Shown: positions 26,373 through 35,469 of the stretch, piece by piece
How the letters are laid out: the number at the start of each line of letters is the position of its first letter
Position numbering within the stretch: position 1 is the stretch's first letter
From: Pararhodobacter sp.
GTDB lineage: Bacteria > Pseudomonadota > Alphaproteobacteria > Rhodobacterales > Rhodobacteraceae
DNA: 64,000 nucleotides
Reading direction: 5' to 3'
NCBI GenBank assembly: GCA_020832545.1
Contig: JAFIEK010000002.1
Coordinates: forward strand, 150,809 to 214,808
Translations under genes and position numbers: made by a program
The notes under the pieces: generated by a model
The model's database searches: none
Told to the model about the DNA's origin: nothing
The model's input: only the letters and a program-made list of their open reading frames with translations

Positions 26373-26398
26373 GGTTTCAGGGTCAACCTGCGGATCAA

Positions 26399-27382
26399 TC
26401 AGTTTGCGGTCGCCGCTTCGCGGAAAGCTTCACGGATCGCGGCGCCATCCGGTGTCGCCTGAACCCAGGCCTCGATCACCGGTTGCACCGCCGCCTCCCA
26501 TGCCGCGCGCTCACTGTCGTCGGGGATGGTGATGGTACCGCCTGCTGCCTCGATCATTTGTCGCCCCGCTGCAGCGGCACCGTCCCAGAACGATCCCATC
26601 AGGCGATCGAACTCCGGGCCGGAATGGGCGTCAATAGCCGCGCGCGCTTCATCGGGAAGCCCGTCATAGACATCCTTGTTCATGAACATGAACGAAGCGT
26701 TTCCACCCAGCGGCAATTCGATGAAATGGCTTGTCACCTCGGCCAGCCGGAAGGGTGGCACGGCTGAATAACTTTCGATCGCGGCATCAACAGTGCGGCG
26801 ATTAAGACCCTGATACCAGTCGGTGATCGACAGCGACACCGGCACCCCGCCGACAGCCGAGGCAATGTCCTGCCGGGTAGGATTGAGGCTTGTCATCCTG
26901 CGACCCCGCATATCGGCGAGGCTTGCCATTTCTGTTGAGCCCAGAACATGACCGTTTGGAAATGTGAACAGGTTCAGAATGTGCATGCCATCATATTCCG
27001 AGGCGATTGTTCCATCCGCGAAAAGGGCGTTCAGAGCCATGGTGCCTGCCTCGGCAGTTTCAAAACCGAACGGCAGGGCAACAACCTCGGTGCGTGGGAA
27101 AAGGCCCGGATAGTAGCCCTGAATATCCCATCCGATCTGCACGACCCCGCTCTGAACCCGCTCCAGCACTTGACCATGTGCGGCCAGCGTGCCGCCGGTC
27201 ACCAGCTGGATCTCTATTGTTCCGTTGCTGGCCTCGGTGACGCGCTGCGCCCAGCCCTCAAGAACGGCGGCGTGCACTGGCGTCGGCGCAGGCGCGGGTG
27301 ACGCGAAAACCAGGCGTTCCTGGGCCTGTGCTGCGGTGGTGAAAAGCAGGGCCGCGAGCGCCCCGGCGACGAATTTTTTCAT
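26399..27382 (-). CDS. TRAP transporter substrate-binding protein (DctP family), orphan
   Basis: This 327-residue protein has a signal peptide (MKKFVAGALAALLFTTAAQAQE) and DctP-type sequence (LVFASPAPAPTPVHA..., GGTLAAHGQVLERVQSGVVQIGWDIQGYYPG, LPFGFETAEAG). AGGAGGATC precedes the start. No TRAP permease lies beside it, but it is clearly paralogous to the binding protein at 35462, which adjoins a fused permease. The two may share that permease. It follows the BKACE gene on the same strand. Confidence 0.88.
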   Translation of the reverse strand: MKKFVAGALAALLFTTAAQAQERLVFASPAPAPTPVHAAVLEGWAQRVTEASNGTIEIQLVTGGTLAAHGQVLERVQSGVVQIGWDIQGYYPGLFPRTEVVALPFGFETAEAGTMALNALFADGTIASEYDGMHILNLFTFPNGHVLGSTEMASLADMRGRRMTSLNPTRQDIASAVGGVPVSLSITDWYQGLNRRTVDAAIESYSAVPPFRLAEVTSHFIELPLGGNASFMFMNKDVYDGLPDEARAAIDAHSGPEFDRLMGSFWDGAAAAGRQMIEAAGGTITIPDDSERAAWEAAVQPVIEAWVQATPDGAAIREAFREAATAN

Positions 27383-27398
27383 TTGATCCTCCTCATTC

Positions 27399-27417
27399 AG
27401 CGGGCGTTTCACCCGCT
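27399..27417 (-). terminator. Hairpin upstream of TRAP binding-protein gene
   Basis: AGCGGG and CCCGCT form a 6-base stem with loop CGTTTCA in the 124-base gap between the BKACE stop (27507) and the TRAP binding-protein start (27382). It may tune the relative expression of the two. Confidence 0.4.
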
Positions 27418-27506
27418 TTCCGGCCATTGTGGCCGACCTCCCGAAAGTAAAGGATGCGGCCATTTTGCAGGCACGTCTTGTCTGCCGGTGCGGTCTGGCT
27501 TGATTG

Positions 27507-28352
27507 TCAGGGCAGTAGGGGGCCGGGCACGTTCTGGCCCAGCACATGCCGGGCCAGAACCGCATCGCCAATGGTCCGCCCGTGCCGCTTTGCCAGACCG
27601 GCGACAAGGGCCACGCGCTCGGCATTGTCACGGGCCGGGCGACCATTGGCATCGACGATTGCGTTCTCAAAACCCACGCGGACATGGCCGCCGAGCGAAA
27701 TCGCCCTGTCCAGACAGGCCATTTCCCCACGCCCGAAGGCGCAGACCATCCAGACCGCGCTGTCGGCCAGCCCGGTGTCGGAAAGCGTGCGGTACAGCCC
27801 CTCGAACTCTGCCGGGTCGGAATCCTGCGTGGCGGAATAGCGGCCTGCCACAAGCAGCAGCCGGGGCGGGCCGTCCAGCGGCAGGCGCCCGGCATCCAGC
27901 AATGCGGCATAGTCGTGAATCTGGCGGGTATCATAGAGAATGGTCTGGATGCCGATCTTCTGTTCAATCGCCCAGTGCAGAAAGCCGGAGCCCCGGGCTT
28001 CGCCTTTCTGCATCAGCTCGCCCAGTGCGAAGGACAGGCAGGCCGGGCGCAGGCCTTCGACCGCTGCAATCTGGGTGTCGAGGTCAAATATTCCGGCGGC
28101 TTCCGTGGTTGTCTGGACCGGCATACCGGGGCAGACCTGCGAGACCGCATCAATGGCAGTGCGGTAGATGTCAGGATCAAGCGTGTGGCGCATCGCCGCG
28201 TCGCGGACATGCAGGTGAAGCGCCGATGCACCGGCGGCGCGGCAAGCGGCGGCGGTTGTCGCAATATCCGCCGCCGTCACAGGAAGTGCCGGGTGATCTG
28301 CCGGGGTGCGGCGGGCACCGTTCGGTGCAACCATGATACAAAGATCTGACAT
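27507..28352 (-). CDS. BKACE-family beta-keto acid cleavage enzyme
   Basis: This 281-residue protein belongs to the BKACE (DUF849) family: the metal ligands sit in LHLHVRD near residue 46 and in GGHVRVGFEN near residue 225. Known members condense a beta-keto acid with acetyl-CoA and release acetoacetate plus a new acyl-CoA. The product depends on the side chain, which cannot be read from sequence. It is divergent from the AraC gene at 28461, so both may answer the same signal. It could be the terminal step of the neighbouring ring-cleavage pathway. Confidence 0.9.
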   Translation of the reverse strand: MSDLCIMVAPNGARRTPADHPALPVTAADIATTAAACRAAGASALHLHVRDAAMRHTLDPDIYRTAIDAVSQVCPGMPVQTTTEAAGIFDLDTQIAAVEGLRPACLSFALGELMQKGEARGSGFLHWAIEQKIGIQTILYDTRQIHDYAALLDAGRLPLDGPPRLLLVAGRYSATQDSDPAEFEGLYRTLSDTGLADSAVWMVCAFGRGEMACLDRAISLGGHVRVGFENAIVDANGRPARDNAERVALVAGLAKRHGRTIGDAVLARHVLGQNVPGPLLP

Positions 28353-28460
28353 TTTATTGTCCTTGTTCCGGGGTTCAGAGAGGGTGCTTTGCTGGACTCG
28401 TTTAATGGTATGGGATACATTTATGTTTCGGGCCGTCGGGAGAGCGGCCAGGGGGGAAAC

Positions 28461-29438
28461 ATGATCGATGCCGTTACGGCGAGGCCGGTGCTAAGGTCAT
28501 CTGGAGTCGATTTTCAGCAACGGATGAACGGGTTGCTGCGCACCCGTTTTGAGCTGACATCGACTGGCGGACGCGACTACAACGGCGAGATACAGCGTTC
28601 ATATGTGACGGACCGGGTAAGACTGGCCGATATCTGTTTCAGCCCCCATTTCACGCGCCTCAAAGCTGGCAAGCCGGGCCGCCAGAAGCATCGCACGTAC
28701 CTTGTCTCCTATCAGGTCGATGGGAACGCGCGGGTCCGCCAGGGCGGGCGCGAAGCGCATATCGGCCCGAACCAGATTTTCTTCATAGATACGTCGCAAC
28801 CCTTCGAGATTGAAACCGACCAGATCCGCACCCGGTCGATCTATCTGGACAGCCAGTTCTGGCAAGAGGTGTTCCCCGAGCGTCATGCCTATACGGCCAC
28901 GGCACTGAGCTGCGATGTCGGGTTGGGCCGGACCTGCCGCAACATGATCGACGAGGTGTTCAGTACCGCCTGGGACCAACCCGAGGCGCTGGTCAGTCGT
29001 GTTGCAGGCTGTCTTGCGAACCTTCTTGCCGTGTCGATGATAAGCAGCCTTCCGGTGCCTGCTGCCAATGACAGCCCGGCCGACCTGATCCTTGAACGTA
29101 TCCGCAGTGTCATTCGTCAGAACCTTTCCGATTCCGACCTGGATGTGGCGAAGGTCGCGGCCGAAGTGGGTCTTTCGCCCCGGCAGGTGCATTCGGTGTT
29201 CTCGCGCAGCGGAACCACTCTCATGCGCTGGACCTGGGATCAGCGCCTGCGCCGGATCGCCAAAGAGCTGGAGAACCCGGCACTGTTTTCGCGCCCGGTT
29301 TCGCTCATCGCGTTTGAGTGGGGCTTCAACGAGGCGGCGCATTTTTCACGTCAGTTCCGGGCCCGTTTTGGCATGTCACCCTCGCACTACCGCGACCTGC
29401 ACCGCAACAAACCGGAGCAGGCCGGGTTGCGCGCCTGA
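28461..29438 (+). CDS. AraC-family regulator (FeaR-like)
   Basis: This 325-residue protein has an N-terminal ligand-binding domain (LADICFSPHFTRLK..., GPNQIFFIDTSQPFEIET) and two C-terminal AraC HTHs (VAKVAAEVGLSPRQVHSVFSRSG; VSLIAFEWGFNEAAHFSRQFRARFGMSPSHYR). GGGGGGAA precedes the ATG. Its layout matches the AraC regulator at 15973. It is divergent from BKACE and convergent with the Mo-hydroxylase operon, whose last gene ends 7 bases away. It is the best candidate regulator of this catabolic block. Confidence 0.87.
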   Translation: MIDAVTARPVLRSSGVDFQQRMNGLLRTRFELTSTGGRDYNGEIQRSYVTDRVRLADICFSPHFTRLKAGKPGRQKHRTYLVSYQVDGNARVRQGGREAHIGPNQIFFIDTSQPFEIETDQIRTRSIYLDSQFWQEVFPERHAYTATALSCDVGLGRTCRNMIDEVFSTAWDQPEALVSRVAGCLANLLAVSMISSLPVPAANDSPADLILERIRSVIRQNLSDSDLDVAKVAAEVGLSPRQVHSVFSRSGTTLMRWTWDQRLRRIAKELENPALFSRPVSLIAFEWGFNEAAHFSRQFRARFGMSPSHYRDLHRNKPEQAGLRA

Positions 29439-29445
29439 ATCGCGG

Positions 29446-30237
29446 TCACAACTGCGCCAGCGCATCGCGCAAAAGCCAGCCAATCGCAGCGGCACGGAAT
29501 GCGGCGGGAAAGGTCGCGTCATCCAGCAGCTCAAGCTCCCCAAGGTTCAGCCCCTCTGCCGCTTTGATCCCACCCTGTTGCAACGCCTGCTCGGCCTGCG
29601 TCAGGCGGAACACGCCCTCCTCGCCTGATCCGGTAACGCCAACTCGCCAGTCATCGCCGAAGCGGGCAACGAAAACGCCGGCGACGGCATAGCCTGAGGC
29701 GGGGTGCGCGTGCTTGGCGTAGGCCGCGGCGTCCGGGATGGGAAATTCAAGCGCCGCAAGCACCTCATCGGCCTCCAGCGCGGTCTCGAACAGGCCGGTG
29801 AAATAGTCGGCGGCGGCGATCCGGCGGCGATCGGTGACCATGGTGGCGCCCAGAGCCAGAACAGCGGCGGGAAAGTCCGAGGCAGGGTCGTTGTTGGCCA
29901 CGGACCCGCCCAGCGTGCCCCGGTTGCGCACATGGCGGTCTGCCACCTTTGCCGCCATCGCGCCAAGCGCAGGGATCGCGGTTGCCACATCCGCTGACGC
30001 GATGATCTCTGAAAAACGCGTCAGCGCGCCGATCCGCAGCATGTTCCCCTCACGCGCGATGCCGCGCAGCCCCTTGATGGCTGAAAGATCAACCAGCAGG
30101 CCGGGGGCCGCCAGACCGGATTTCATCGACGGTACCAGCGTCATGCCCCCCGAAAGATACATCGCATCGCCATGATCGCGGAATGCGGCGACCGCGCCAT
30201 CCAGTGTGGAAGCTCTAAAAATATCGAACGTATTCAT
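29446..30237 (-). CDS. Mo-hydroxylase FAD-binding subunit (CoxM/CutM family)
   Basis: This 263-residue protein matches the medium subunit of xanthine-dehydrogenase/CO-dehydrogenase-like enzymes: the FAD loop YLSGGMTLVPSMK near residue 27 and NRGTLGGSVANNDPASDFPAA near residue 103. It passes electrons from the 2Fe-2S subunit to a terminal acceptor. Its start overlaps the Fe-S gene by 4 bases, and it is the last gene of the leftward operon. Length is slightly short of the usual 280-290 residues. Confidence 0.9.
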   Translation of the reverse strand: MNTFDIFRASTLDGAVAAFRDHGDAMYLSGGMTLVPSMKSGLAAPGLLVDLSAIKGLRGIAREGNMLRIGALTRFSEIIASADVATAIPALGAMAAKVADRHVRNRGTLGGSVANNDPASDFPAAVLALGATMVTDRRRIAAADYFTGLFETALEADEVLAALEFPIPDAAAYAKHAHPASGYAVAGVFVARFGDDWRVGVTGSGEEGVFRLTQAEQALQQGGIKAAEGLNLGELELLDDATFPAAFRAAAIGWLLRDALAQL

Positions 30238-30734
30238 TGGCTTACCTCCCGTTCAGGGACCGGAACACCCATGGCCGCAGCACCTTGCAGGACAGCGGCC
30301 ACGATATTCTGATAGCCGGTACAGCGACACAGATTGCCCTTCAGCTCCGCGCGCACGATCGCGGCGCTCAGCCCTTCAGGGTGACGCTCAGCCATGTCGA
30401 TGGCGGTTATCACAAAACCCGGCGTGCAGAAGCCGCATTGCAGTGCGTGGCATTCTGAAAAGGCCTGCTGCATCGGGTGCAGCGCGCCATCGCTGGCCAC
30501 CCCTTCGATGGTTTCGACCATGGCGCCATCATCCAGCGTGGCGGCCAGAACCGAACAGCTTTTCACCGTCTCGCCGTTCAGCCGCACCACGCAGGCCCCG
30601 CATTGCGACGTATCGCAGCCGACATGCGTGCCGGTCAGGCCCAGCGGGCCGCGCAGCAGATCAACCAGCAAGGTGCGGTCTTCGGTGGTGACGCGCCGGG
30701 TGCTGCCGTTCACACTCAGTGTCAGTGTTGTCAT
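30234..30734 (-). CDS. Mo-hydroxylase [2Fe-2S] subunit (CoxS family)
   Basis: This 166-residue subunit carries both iron-sulfur motifs: the plant-type cluster CDTSQCGACVVRL with SCSVLA, and the second cluster ALQCGFCTPG with LCRCTGY. It relays electrons from the molybdenum site to FAD. It overlaps the CoxG-like and FAD-subunit genes by 4 bases each, indicating translational coupling. Confidence 0.93.
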   Translation of the reverse strand: MTTLTLSVNGSTRRVTTEDRTLLVDLLRGPLGLTGTHVGCDTSQCGACVVRLNGETVKSCSVLAATLDDGAMVETIEGVASDGALHPMQQAFSECHALQCGFCTPGFVITAIDMAERHPEGLSAAIVRAELKGNLCRCTGYQNIVAAVLQGAAAMGVPVPEREVSQ

Positions 30735-31186
30735 GTCGAAGCCTCCGTGCGGGTGGACAATTGCGCGTTCAGGGATGCAAAGAACTGCTCGGCAAGCTTG
30801 CGCGAGGTCGAGGCGATCAGCCGCGTACCGATCTGGGCAAGTTTACCGCCGATCGTCACCTCGGCCTCATAGCTGACCTCTGTGCCGCCCGGTGCAGGCG
30901 TCAGGACCACCGTTGCCGCACCTCTGGCAAAGCCTGCAACGCCGCCGGACCCCTCACCGGTCAGCACCAGCCGTTCGGGGGAGTAGGCTTCTGCGATGGT
31001 GACCTGACCGGAAAACCGCGCCTTGACCGGGCCGATCTTCAGCGCAACGGTCGCATCATAGCCGCCTTCCGTCTGCTCGATCCGCTCGCAACCGGGGATT
31101 GCCGCACCAAGCACCGCAGGGTCGTTGAGCGCGGCCCAGACTTCGGATGCCGGGCGAGCGACGGTGAATGACCCTTCAAGTTTCAT
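30731..31186 (-). CDS. CoxG-like SRPBCC accessory protein
   Basis: This 151-residue protein begins MKLEGSFTVARPASEVWAALNDPAVLGAAIPGCERIE, the hallmark of the CoxG/SRPBCC family associated with CO-dehydrogenase-like enzymes. Members may bind a quinone or lipid-like cofactor and link the hydroxylase to the respiratory chain; the exact role is still uncertain. It sits between the large and Fe-S subunit genes with 4-base overlaps on both sides. Confidence 0.9.
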   Translation of the reverse strand: MKLEGSFTVARPASEVWAALNDPAVLGAAIPGCERIEQTEGGYDATVALKIGPVKARFSGQVTIAEAYSPERLVLTGEGSGGVAGFARGAATVVLTPAPGGTEVSYEAEVTIGGKLAQIGTRLIASTSRKLAEQFFASLNAQLSTRTEAST

Positions 31187-33528
31187 GCCGCCCCCCGCAT
31201 TTCTTCGGCCGCGCGCAGCGCCGACCAGAGGCGCACCTGCGTCACAGGCATATCCAGCGAACCGACACCCAGCGGACGCACGGCATCAAGGATCGCATTG
31301 ACGATGGCCACCGGGGCACCGATAGCCCCAGATTCGCCGATGCCCTTGACCCCCAGCGGATTGGTCGTGCAGGGCACTTCCAGCAGATGGCTTTCGATAT
31401 GCGGCATATGTCCGGCGCGCGGCAGACCGTAATCCATGAACGAGCCCGAGGTCAGTTGCCCGTCTTCGTCATAGGTAACCTCCTCCAGCAGGGCCTGACC
31501 CAGCCCCTGCGCGATACCCCCATGGATCTGGCCTTCGCAGATGGTCGAGTTCAGCACCCGGCCCACATCATCCAGCGCAAGCATCCGGTCCACGACGATG
31601 GCGCCGGTTTCCGGGTCAACCTCAACCTCGCACAGGATAACGCCGTTTGGATAGTTCGGCGCGGCACCCGGCTTGCCAGCGGCAGTGCCCGCCCCGGACA
31701 GGCCTATTCCCAGCGCATTTGCCGGGCCAGCGGGCAGGTAGTAAAGCTTCGCCACTTCGGTCAGGGGGATTGCCTTGTTGGTCCCCGTGACACGCAGCAT
31801 CCCGTCGCTGAATTCCACCGCCGCGCGGTCTGCCTCAAGCACGATCGCGGCCATGTCCTTGGCCCGCTCGATCAGGGCATCTTTTGCCCGCATTAGCGCC
31901 GTTCCACCCAGCATGGACGAACGCGCGGCAAAGGTTCCGCGCCCGATAAGCACGGTATCGGTATCGCCCTGCACATATCGGATGCTGTCCAGCGGAACCG
32001 ACAGCCAGTCTGCAACCATCTGAGAAAAGACGGTGGCGTGCCCCTGCCCGTGGCTATGGGTTCCGGCGATGATGCTCAGCGCGCCATCCGGGTCAAACCG
32101 GATCTCCATGCGCTCATTCATCACGCCCGCCACCTCGACATAGGAGGTGATCGAACGGCCACGCAGCCGCCCCCTGCCCTTTGCGGCATCGCGGCGCGCG
32201 GCAAAGCCTGCCCAGTCGCCACGGTCCAGCGCTATCCGGATCATGCCGCCGAAATCGCCGCTGTCATAGGTCATGCCGGTGGGTGTGGTGAAGGGCATTG
32301 CCTCGGGCGCGATCGTGTTGCGCAGGCGCAGTTCAGCGGGGTCCATGCCGATCTCTGCCGCGGCCTCATCCATCAGCCGCTCGATGACAAAGGTGGCCTC
32401 AGGGCGCCCGGCGCCGCGATAGACGCTCATCGGCGCGGTGTTGGTGAAAACGGCGTGCGTGGTCAGGTCCACGGCGGGAATGGTGTAGGTGTTGGGGATC
32501 AGTTGCAGCGAGAAGAAGATCGGCGGCGTTGCCGTTCCCCAGAAATACGCCCCAAGGTTATGCCATGCCTCAACCCGGACGCCCCGCACCGTGCCGTCAC
32601 GGTCCAGCGCGATTTCGGCCTCAACCTCCTGACCACGGCCCTGCGTGTCGGTCAGCAGCGCCTCGGACCGCGTGGCGGTCCATTTCACCGGCCGCCCCAC
32701 CCGGCGCGCGGCCCACAGAACCAGCGCATCCTCAGGATGCATATGCGCCTTCAGGCCAAAACCGCCACCGACATCGGGCGAGACCACGCGCAACCGGCTC
32801 TCGGCAATCTTCAGCACATTGCGGGCGATGACCGCGCGAAAGCCATGCGGGTCCTGTGATGACGTGTAGAGCGTGAAGCGGTCCTCGGCGGCGTCATGCA
32901 CGCCGATACAGGCGCGCGGCTCAAGCGAGCTGGGTGCCACGCGGGGGCTGATCAGGCGGCGCTTCAGGGTGACCTCGGCCTGTGCAAACGCCTGCGCGGT
33001 TGCCGCCGCATCTCCCAGCCGCAGGGTGCACGACAGGTTCCCGGTGGGGCAGTCGGCCCAAAGCCGCGGCGCGTCATCGGCCAGCGCGGCCCGCGCGCCG
33101 GTTACTACCGGAAGCGGCGCATAGTCGATATCGACCGCTTCGGCGGCCAGCCGCGCCTCGTCACGCGTTTCGGCAATGACGATAGCCACACGGTCGCCCA
33201 CACAGCGCACATGGTCGGTCACAAGGATGGGCCGAAGGGTACCATACCCGTCTGGCCCGCCCCACAGTTTGGGCATGAAGAAAGGGGGCACCGGCCCCAG
33301 CCCGTCGGCCAGCACGTCAGCGCCGGTCAGCACCGCCAGAACGCCGGGCATTGCCGCCGCCGTAGTGGTGTCGATGCCCCGGATCTCTGCATGGGCATGG
33401 GTGGACAGGACCAGCGCCATATATGCTTGGCGGCCCAGTTCGATATCATCGACGAAGCGCCCGGCACCCGTCAGGAAACGCCGGTCCTCGGTACGCCCGG
33501 TGAACGGGGGTTGGGAGGGTTTTGTCAT
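31183..33528 (-). CDS. Mo-hydroxylase large subunit (CoxL-like, not CO dehydrogenase)
   Basis: This 781-residue protein is the molybdopterin-cytosine-dinucleotide-binding subunit of a xanthine-dehydrogenase-family enzyme. Features include GRFVDDIELGRQAYMALVLSTHAH near the start, GGGFGLKAHMHPEDALVLWAA, the active-site region SVYRGAGRPEATFVIERLMD and the catalytic Glu in KGIGESGAIGAP near the C-terminus. True CO dehydrogenase has AYRCSFR at the active-site loop; this has VYRGAGR, the form found in heterocycle and aldehyde hydroxylases. Water-derived oxygen is added to a carbon, often next to a ring nitrogen. It lies 21 bases downstream of the fused TRAP permease gene. Confidence 0.92.
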   Translation of the reverse strand: MTKPSQPPFTGRTEDRRFLTGAGRFVDDIELGRQAYMALVLSTHAHAEIRGIDTTTAAAMPGVLAVLTGADVLADGLGPVPPFFMPKLWGGPDGYGTLRPILVTDHVRCVGDRVAIVIAETRDEARLAAEAVDIDYAPLPVVTGARAALADDAPRLWADCPTGNLSCTLRLGDAAATAQAFAQAEVTLKRRLISPRVAPSSLEPRACIGVHDAAEDRFTLYTSSQDPHGFRAVIARNVLKIAESRLRVVSPDVGGGFGLKAHMHPEDALVLWAARRVGRPVKWTATRSEALLTDTQGRGQEVEAEIALDRDGTVRGVRVEAWHNLGAYFWGTATPPIFFSLQLIPNTYTIPAVDLTTHAVFTNTAPMSVYRGAGRPEATFVIERLMDEAAAEIGMDPAELRLRNTIAPEAMPFTTPTGMTYDSGDFGGMIRIALDRGDWAGFAARRDAAKGRGRLRGRSITSYVEVAGVMNERMEIRFDPDGALSIIAGTHSHGQGHATVFSQMVADWLSVPLDSIRYVQGDTDTVLIGRGTFAARSSMLGGTALMRAKDALIERAKDMAAIVLEADRAAVEFSDGMLRVTGTNKAIPLTEVAKLYYLPAGPANALGIGLSGAGTAAGKPGAAPNYPNGVILCEVEVDPETGAIVVDRMLALDDVGRVLNSTICEGQIHGGIAQGLGQALLEEVTYDEDGQLTSGSFMDYGLPRAGHMPHIESHLLEVPCTTNPLGVKGIGESGAIGAPVAIVNAILDAVRPLGVGSLDMPVTQVRLWSALRAAEEMRGAA

Positions 33529-33549
33529 TCGGGGTTCTCCGTATCAGGG

Positions 33550-35469
33550 TTACATCTGCGCCGGCAGCCAGAGGGCGATAGCCGGGAACAGAACCAGAAG
33601 TGCGATCTTGAGAATATCGACAAGCACAAAGGGCATCACACCCCGATAGATAGTACCAAGCCGGGTCTTTGGCGCGATAGCCCGCAGCATGAAGATATTC
33701 ATGCCGAAAGGTGGGGTGATCATGCCCAGTTCAACACAGATCACCGTCAGCACCCCCCACCATATCGGATCAAAACCGTAGATCGCGGTCAGCGGCAGAA
33801 AGATCGGAACGGTGATCACCATCATCGCATAGCTGTCCATCACCATGCCAAGCACAAGATAAACCAGCACCAGCATGGCAATCACCATGAGCGGCCCGAA
33901 ATCCAGCGCGACGATCCAACCTGAAAGCAGCGCGGGCAACTGGGTGAAGGCGATAAGAAAGCTGAAGATCACGGCGCCGAAGATCAGCGTATAGATCAGC
34001 GCGATGGTGGTGGTAGTTTCGGCCATCACCGACCAGATCTTCCCGCCGCCCAGCCTGCCGCGCAACAGCGCGAAAAGAAAAGCACCGACTGCGCCAACCG
34101 ATGCAGCCTCGGTATCCGTCACCACGCCGGTATACATCCCGCCGATGACCGCGCCGAACAGGATGACAGCACCTGTGCAGCGCTTGGCCGATTGCCACAG
34201 TACTGGCCAGTCTATCGGCGAGCCTTCGGGGGCAAGGTCCGGGCGCAGGGTCAGCACGACCTTGATGGCGACAAGATAGAGGGCAATCGCCAGCGACGCG
34301 GGCAGCATTGCCGCAACAAAGAGCGCGCCGATAGACTGTTCGGACAAAAGCGCGAAAAGGATCAACGCTGTCGAGGGCGGCACCAGACTGCCCAGCGTGC
34401 CGCCAGCGGCCACACTGCCTGCGGCCAGCGCAGGATTATAGCCGCGCGCGTCCATCTCGGGCAGGGCTACCTTGCCGAATGTGGCTGCAGTCGCCAGCGA
34501 CGAGCCGGTCAGCGCGCCAAAGCCCGCGCAGCCCGCGATTGTCGCATGGGCCAGCGAGCCGCGCAGCGGGCGCAGCAATTCATGCGCGAAGCGATAGATA
34601 TCCGATGACAGCCCGGCAACCGAAGCAAAGCTGCCCATCAGCAGGAATAGCGGCAGCACCGCCAGCGTCTCAGAGGTCAGAAACCGTGAGGTCTCGCCAC
34701 CAGTCACGGTGCCTGCCGGGCCGGGAGCCAGAAGCACGGCGATGCCCAGAAACCCCACCAGCCCCATGGCGGCGGCCAGCGGCACACCAGCCATCATCAT
34801 CACCCACATGCCGCCAAAGAACACCATCGCGGCAACACCCGCCGTCAGCCCGCGCAGCCAGCCATAGCCGGGCAGCATCGTCAGCGCATTGGCCCAGACC
34901 AGCGCGACCACGGCCAGCAGCAAAAGTGCGGGAAGAAACTGCACAAGCCGTTGGATGCCCCGGTCCTTGCGTAAAATGGAAAGGACCGCGCCGCCCAGAT
35001 GAACCGCCTGCACCGGCACGCATAGCAGGACCAGCCCGGCCATGGCGAAATGGAAAGGGGCGATAGGCCAGCTCAGTATGATCGTGGCCTGTGCACGGGT
35101 GTGATAGGTCATCGCCAGCTTGAACAGCTCCAGCCCGACCAGCAGCAGAAACACCATCAGCGCCAGAACGCCGAACAGGGCAAAAGCCCGCGCCGCCCGC
35201 TCTGGCAGCCGTTCTGTCACCAGATCCAACGTCAGATGCACCGAGCGGGCGACGCCCGAAGGCAGGCAAGCGGCGATGGCGACACCGACACACAGGATCA
35301 GAACCTCATTCAGGCCACGGATCGTGGTGCCTGCCAGCGCCCTCAACCCCACATCAGACAGCGTCAGAAACGCACCCCCGATGATTGTGATCACCCCGGC
35401 AGTGGCCAGAATGCGGGTGGCTGTCTGAATTGGGTTTGCAATCATGCGCCCCTGTGCGGCCTCAGTCAT
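33550..35469 (-). CDS. TRAP transporter fused permease (DctQ-DctM)
   Basis: This 639-residue membrane protein fuses a small four-helix DctQ-like part (residues ~1-190) to a large DctM-like part. The DctM section shows GFGALTGSSLATAATFGKVALPEM, GTLGSLVPPSTALILF and the C-terminal ELGMITPPFGMNIFMLRAI. The protein imports a carboxylate or other solute using ion gradients. I chose the ATG at 35469, which overlaps the binding-protein stop by 8 bases; an ATG at 35475 is also possible. Confidence 0.9.
   Translation of the reverse strand: MTEAAQGRMIANPIQTATRILATAGVITIIGGAFLTLSDVGLRALAGTTIRGLNEVLILCVGVAIAACLPSGVARSVHLTLDLVTERLPERAARAFALFGVLALMVFLLLVGLELFKLAMTYHTRAQATIILSWPIAPFHFAMAGLVLLCVPVQAVHLGGAVLSILRKDRGIQRLVQFLPALLLLAVVALVWANALTMLPGYGWLRGLTAGVAAMVFFGGMWVMMMAGVPLAAAMGLVGFLGIAVLLAPGPAGTVTGGETSRFLTSETLAVLPLFLLMGSFASVAGLSSDIYRFAHELLRPLRGSLAHATIAGCAGFGALTGSSLATAATFGKVALPEMDARGYNPALAAGSVAAGGTLGSLVPPSTALILFALLSEQSIGALFVAAMLPASLAIALYLVAIKVVLTLRPDLAPEGSPIDWPVLWQSAKRCTGAVILFGAVIGGMYTGVVTDTEAASVGAVGAFLFALLRGRLGGGKIWSVMAETTTTIALIYTLIFGAVIFSFLIAFTQLPALLSGWIVALDFGPLMVIAMLVLVYLVLGMVMDSYAMMVITVPIFLPLTAIYGFDPIWWGVLTVICVELGMITPPFGMNIFMLRAIAPKTRLGTIYRGVMPFVLVDILKIALLVLFPAIALWLPAQM

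Noticed and set aside
26399..27967. A long leftward frame that would extend the TRAP binding protein by almost 200 residues
   Set aside because: The signal peptide MKKFVAGALAALLF with an AGGAGGATC site marks the true start at 27382; the extension overlaps the BKACE gene in another frame.
31183..33528. Calling the Mo enzyme a CO dehydrogenase
   Set aside because: The active-site loop is VYRGAGR, not AYRCSFR, and the surrounding genes concern ring chemistry.
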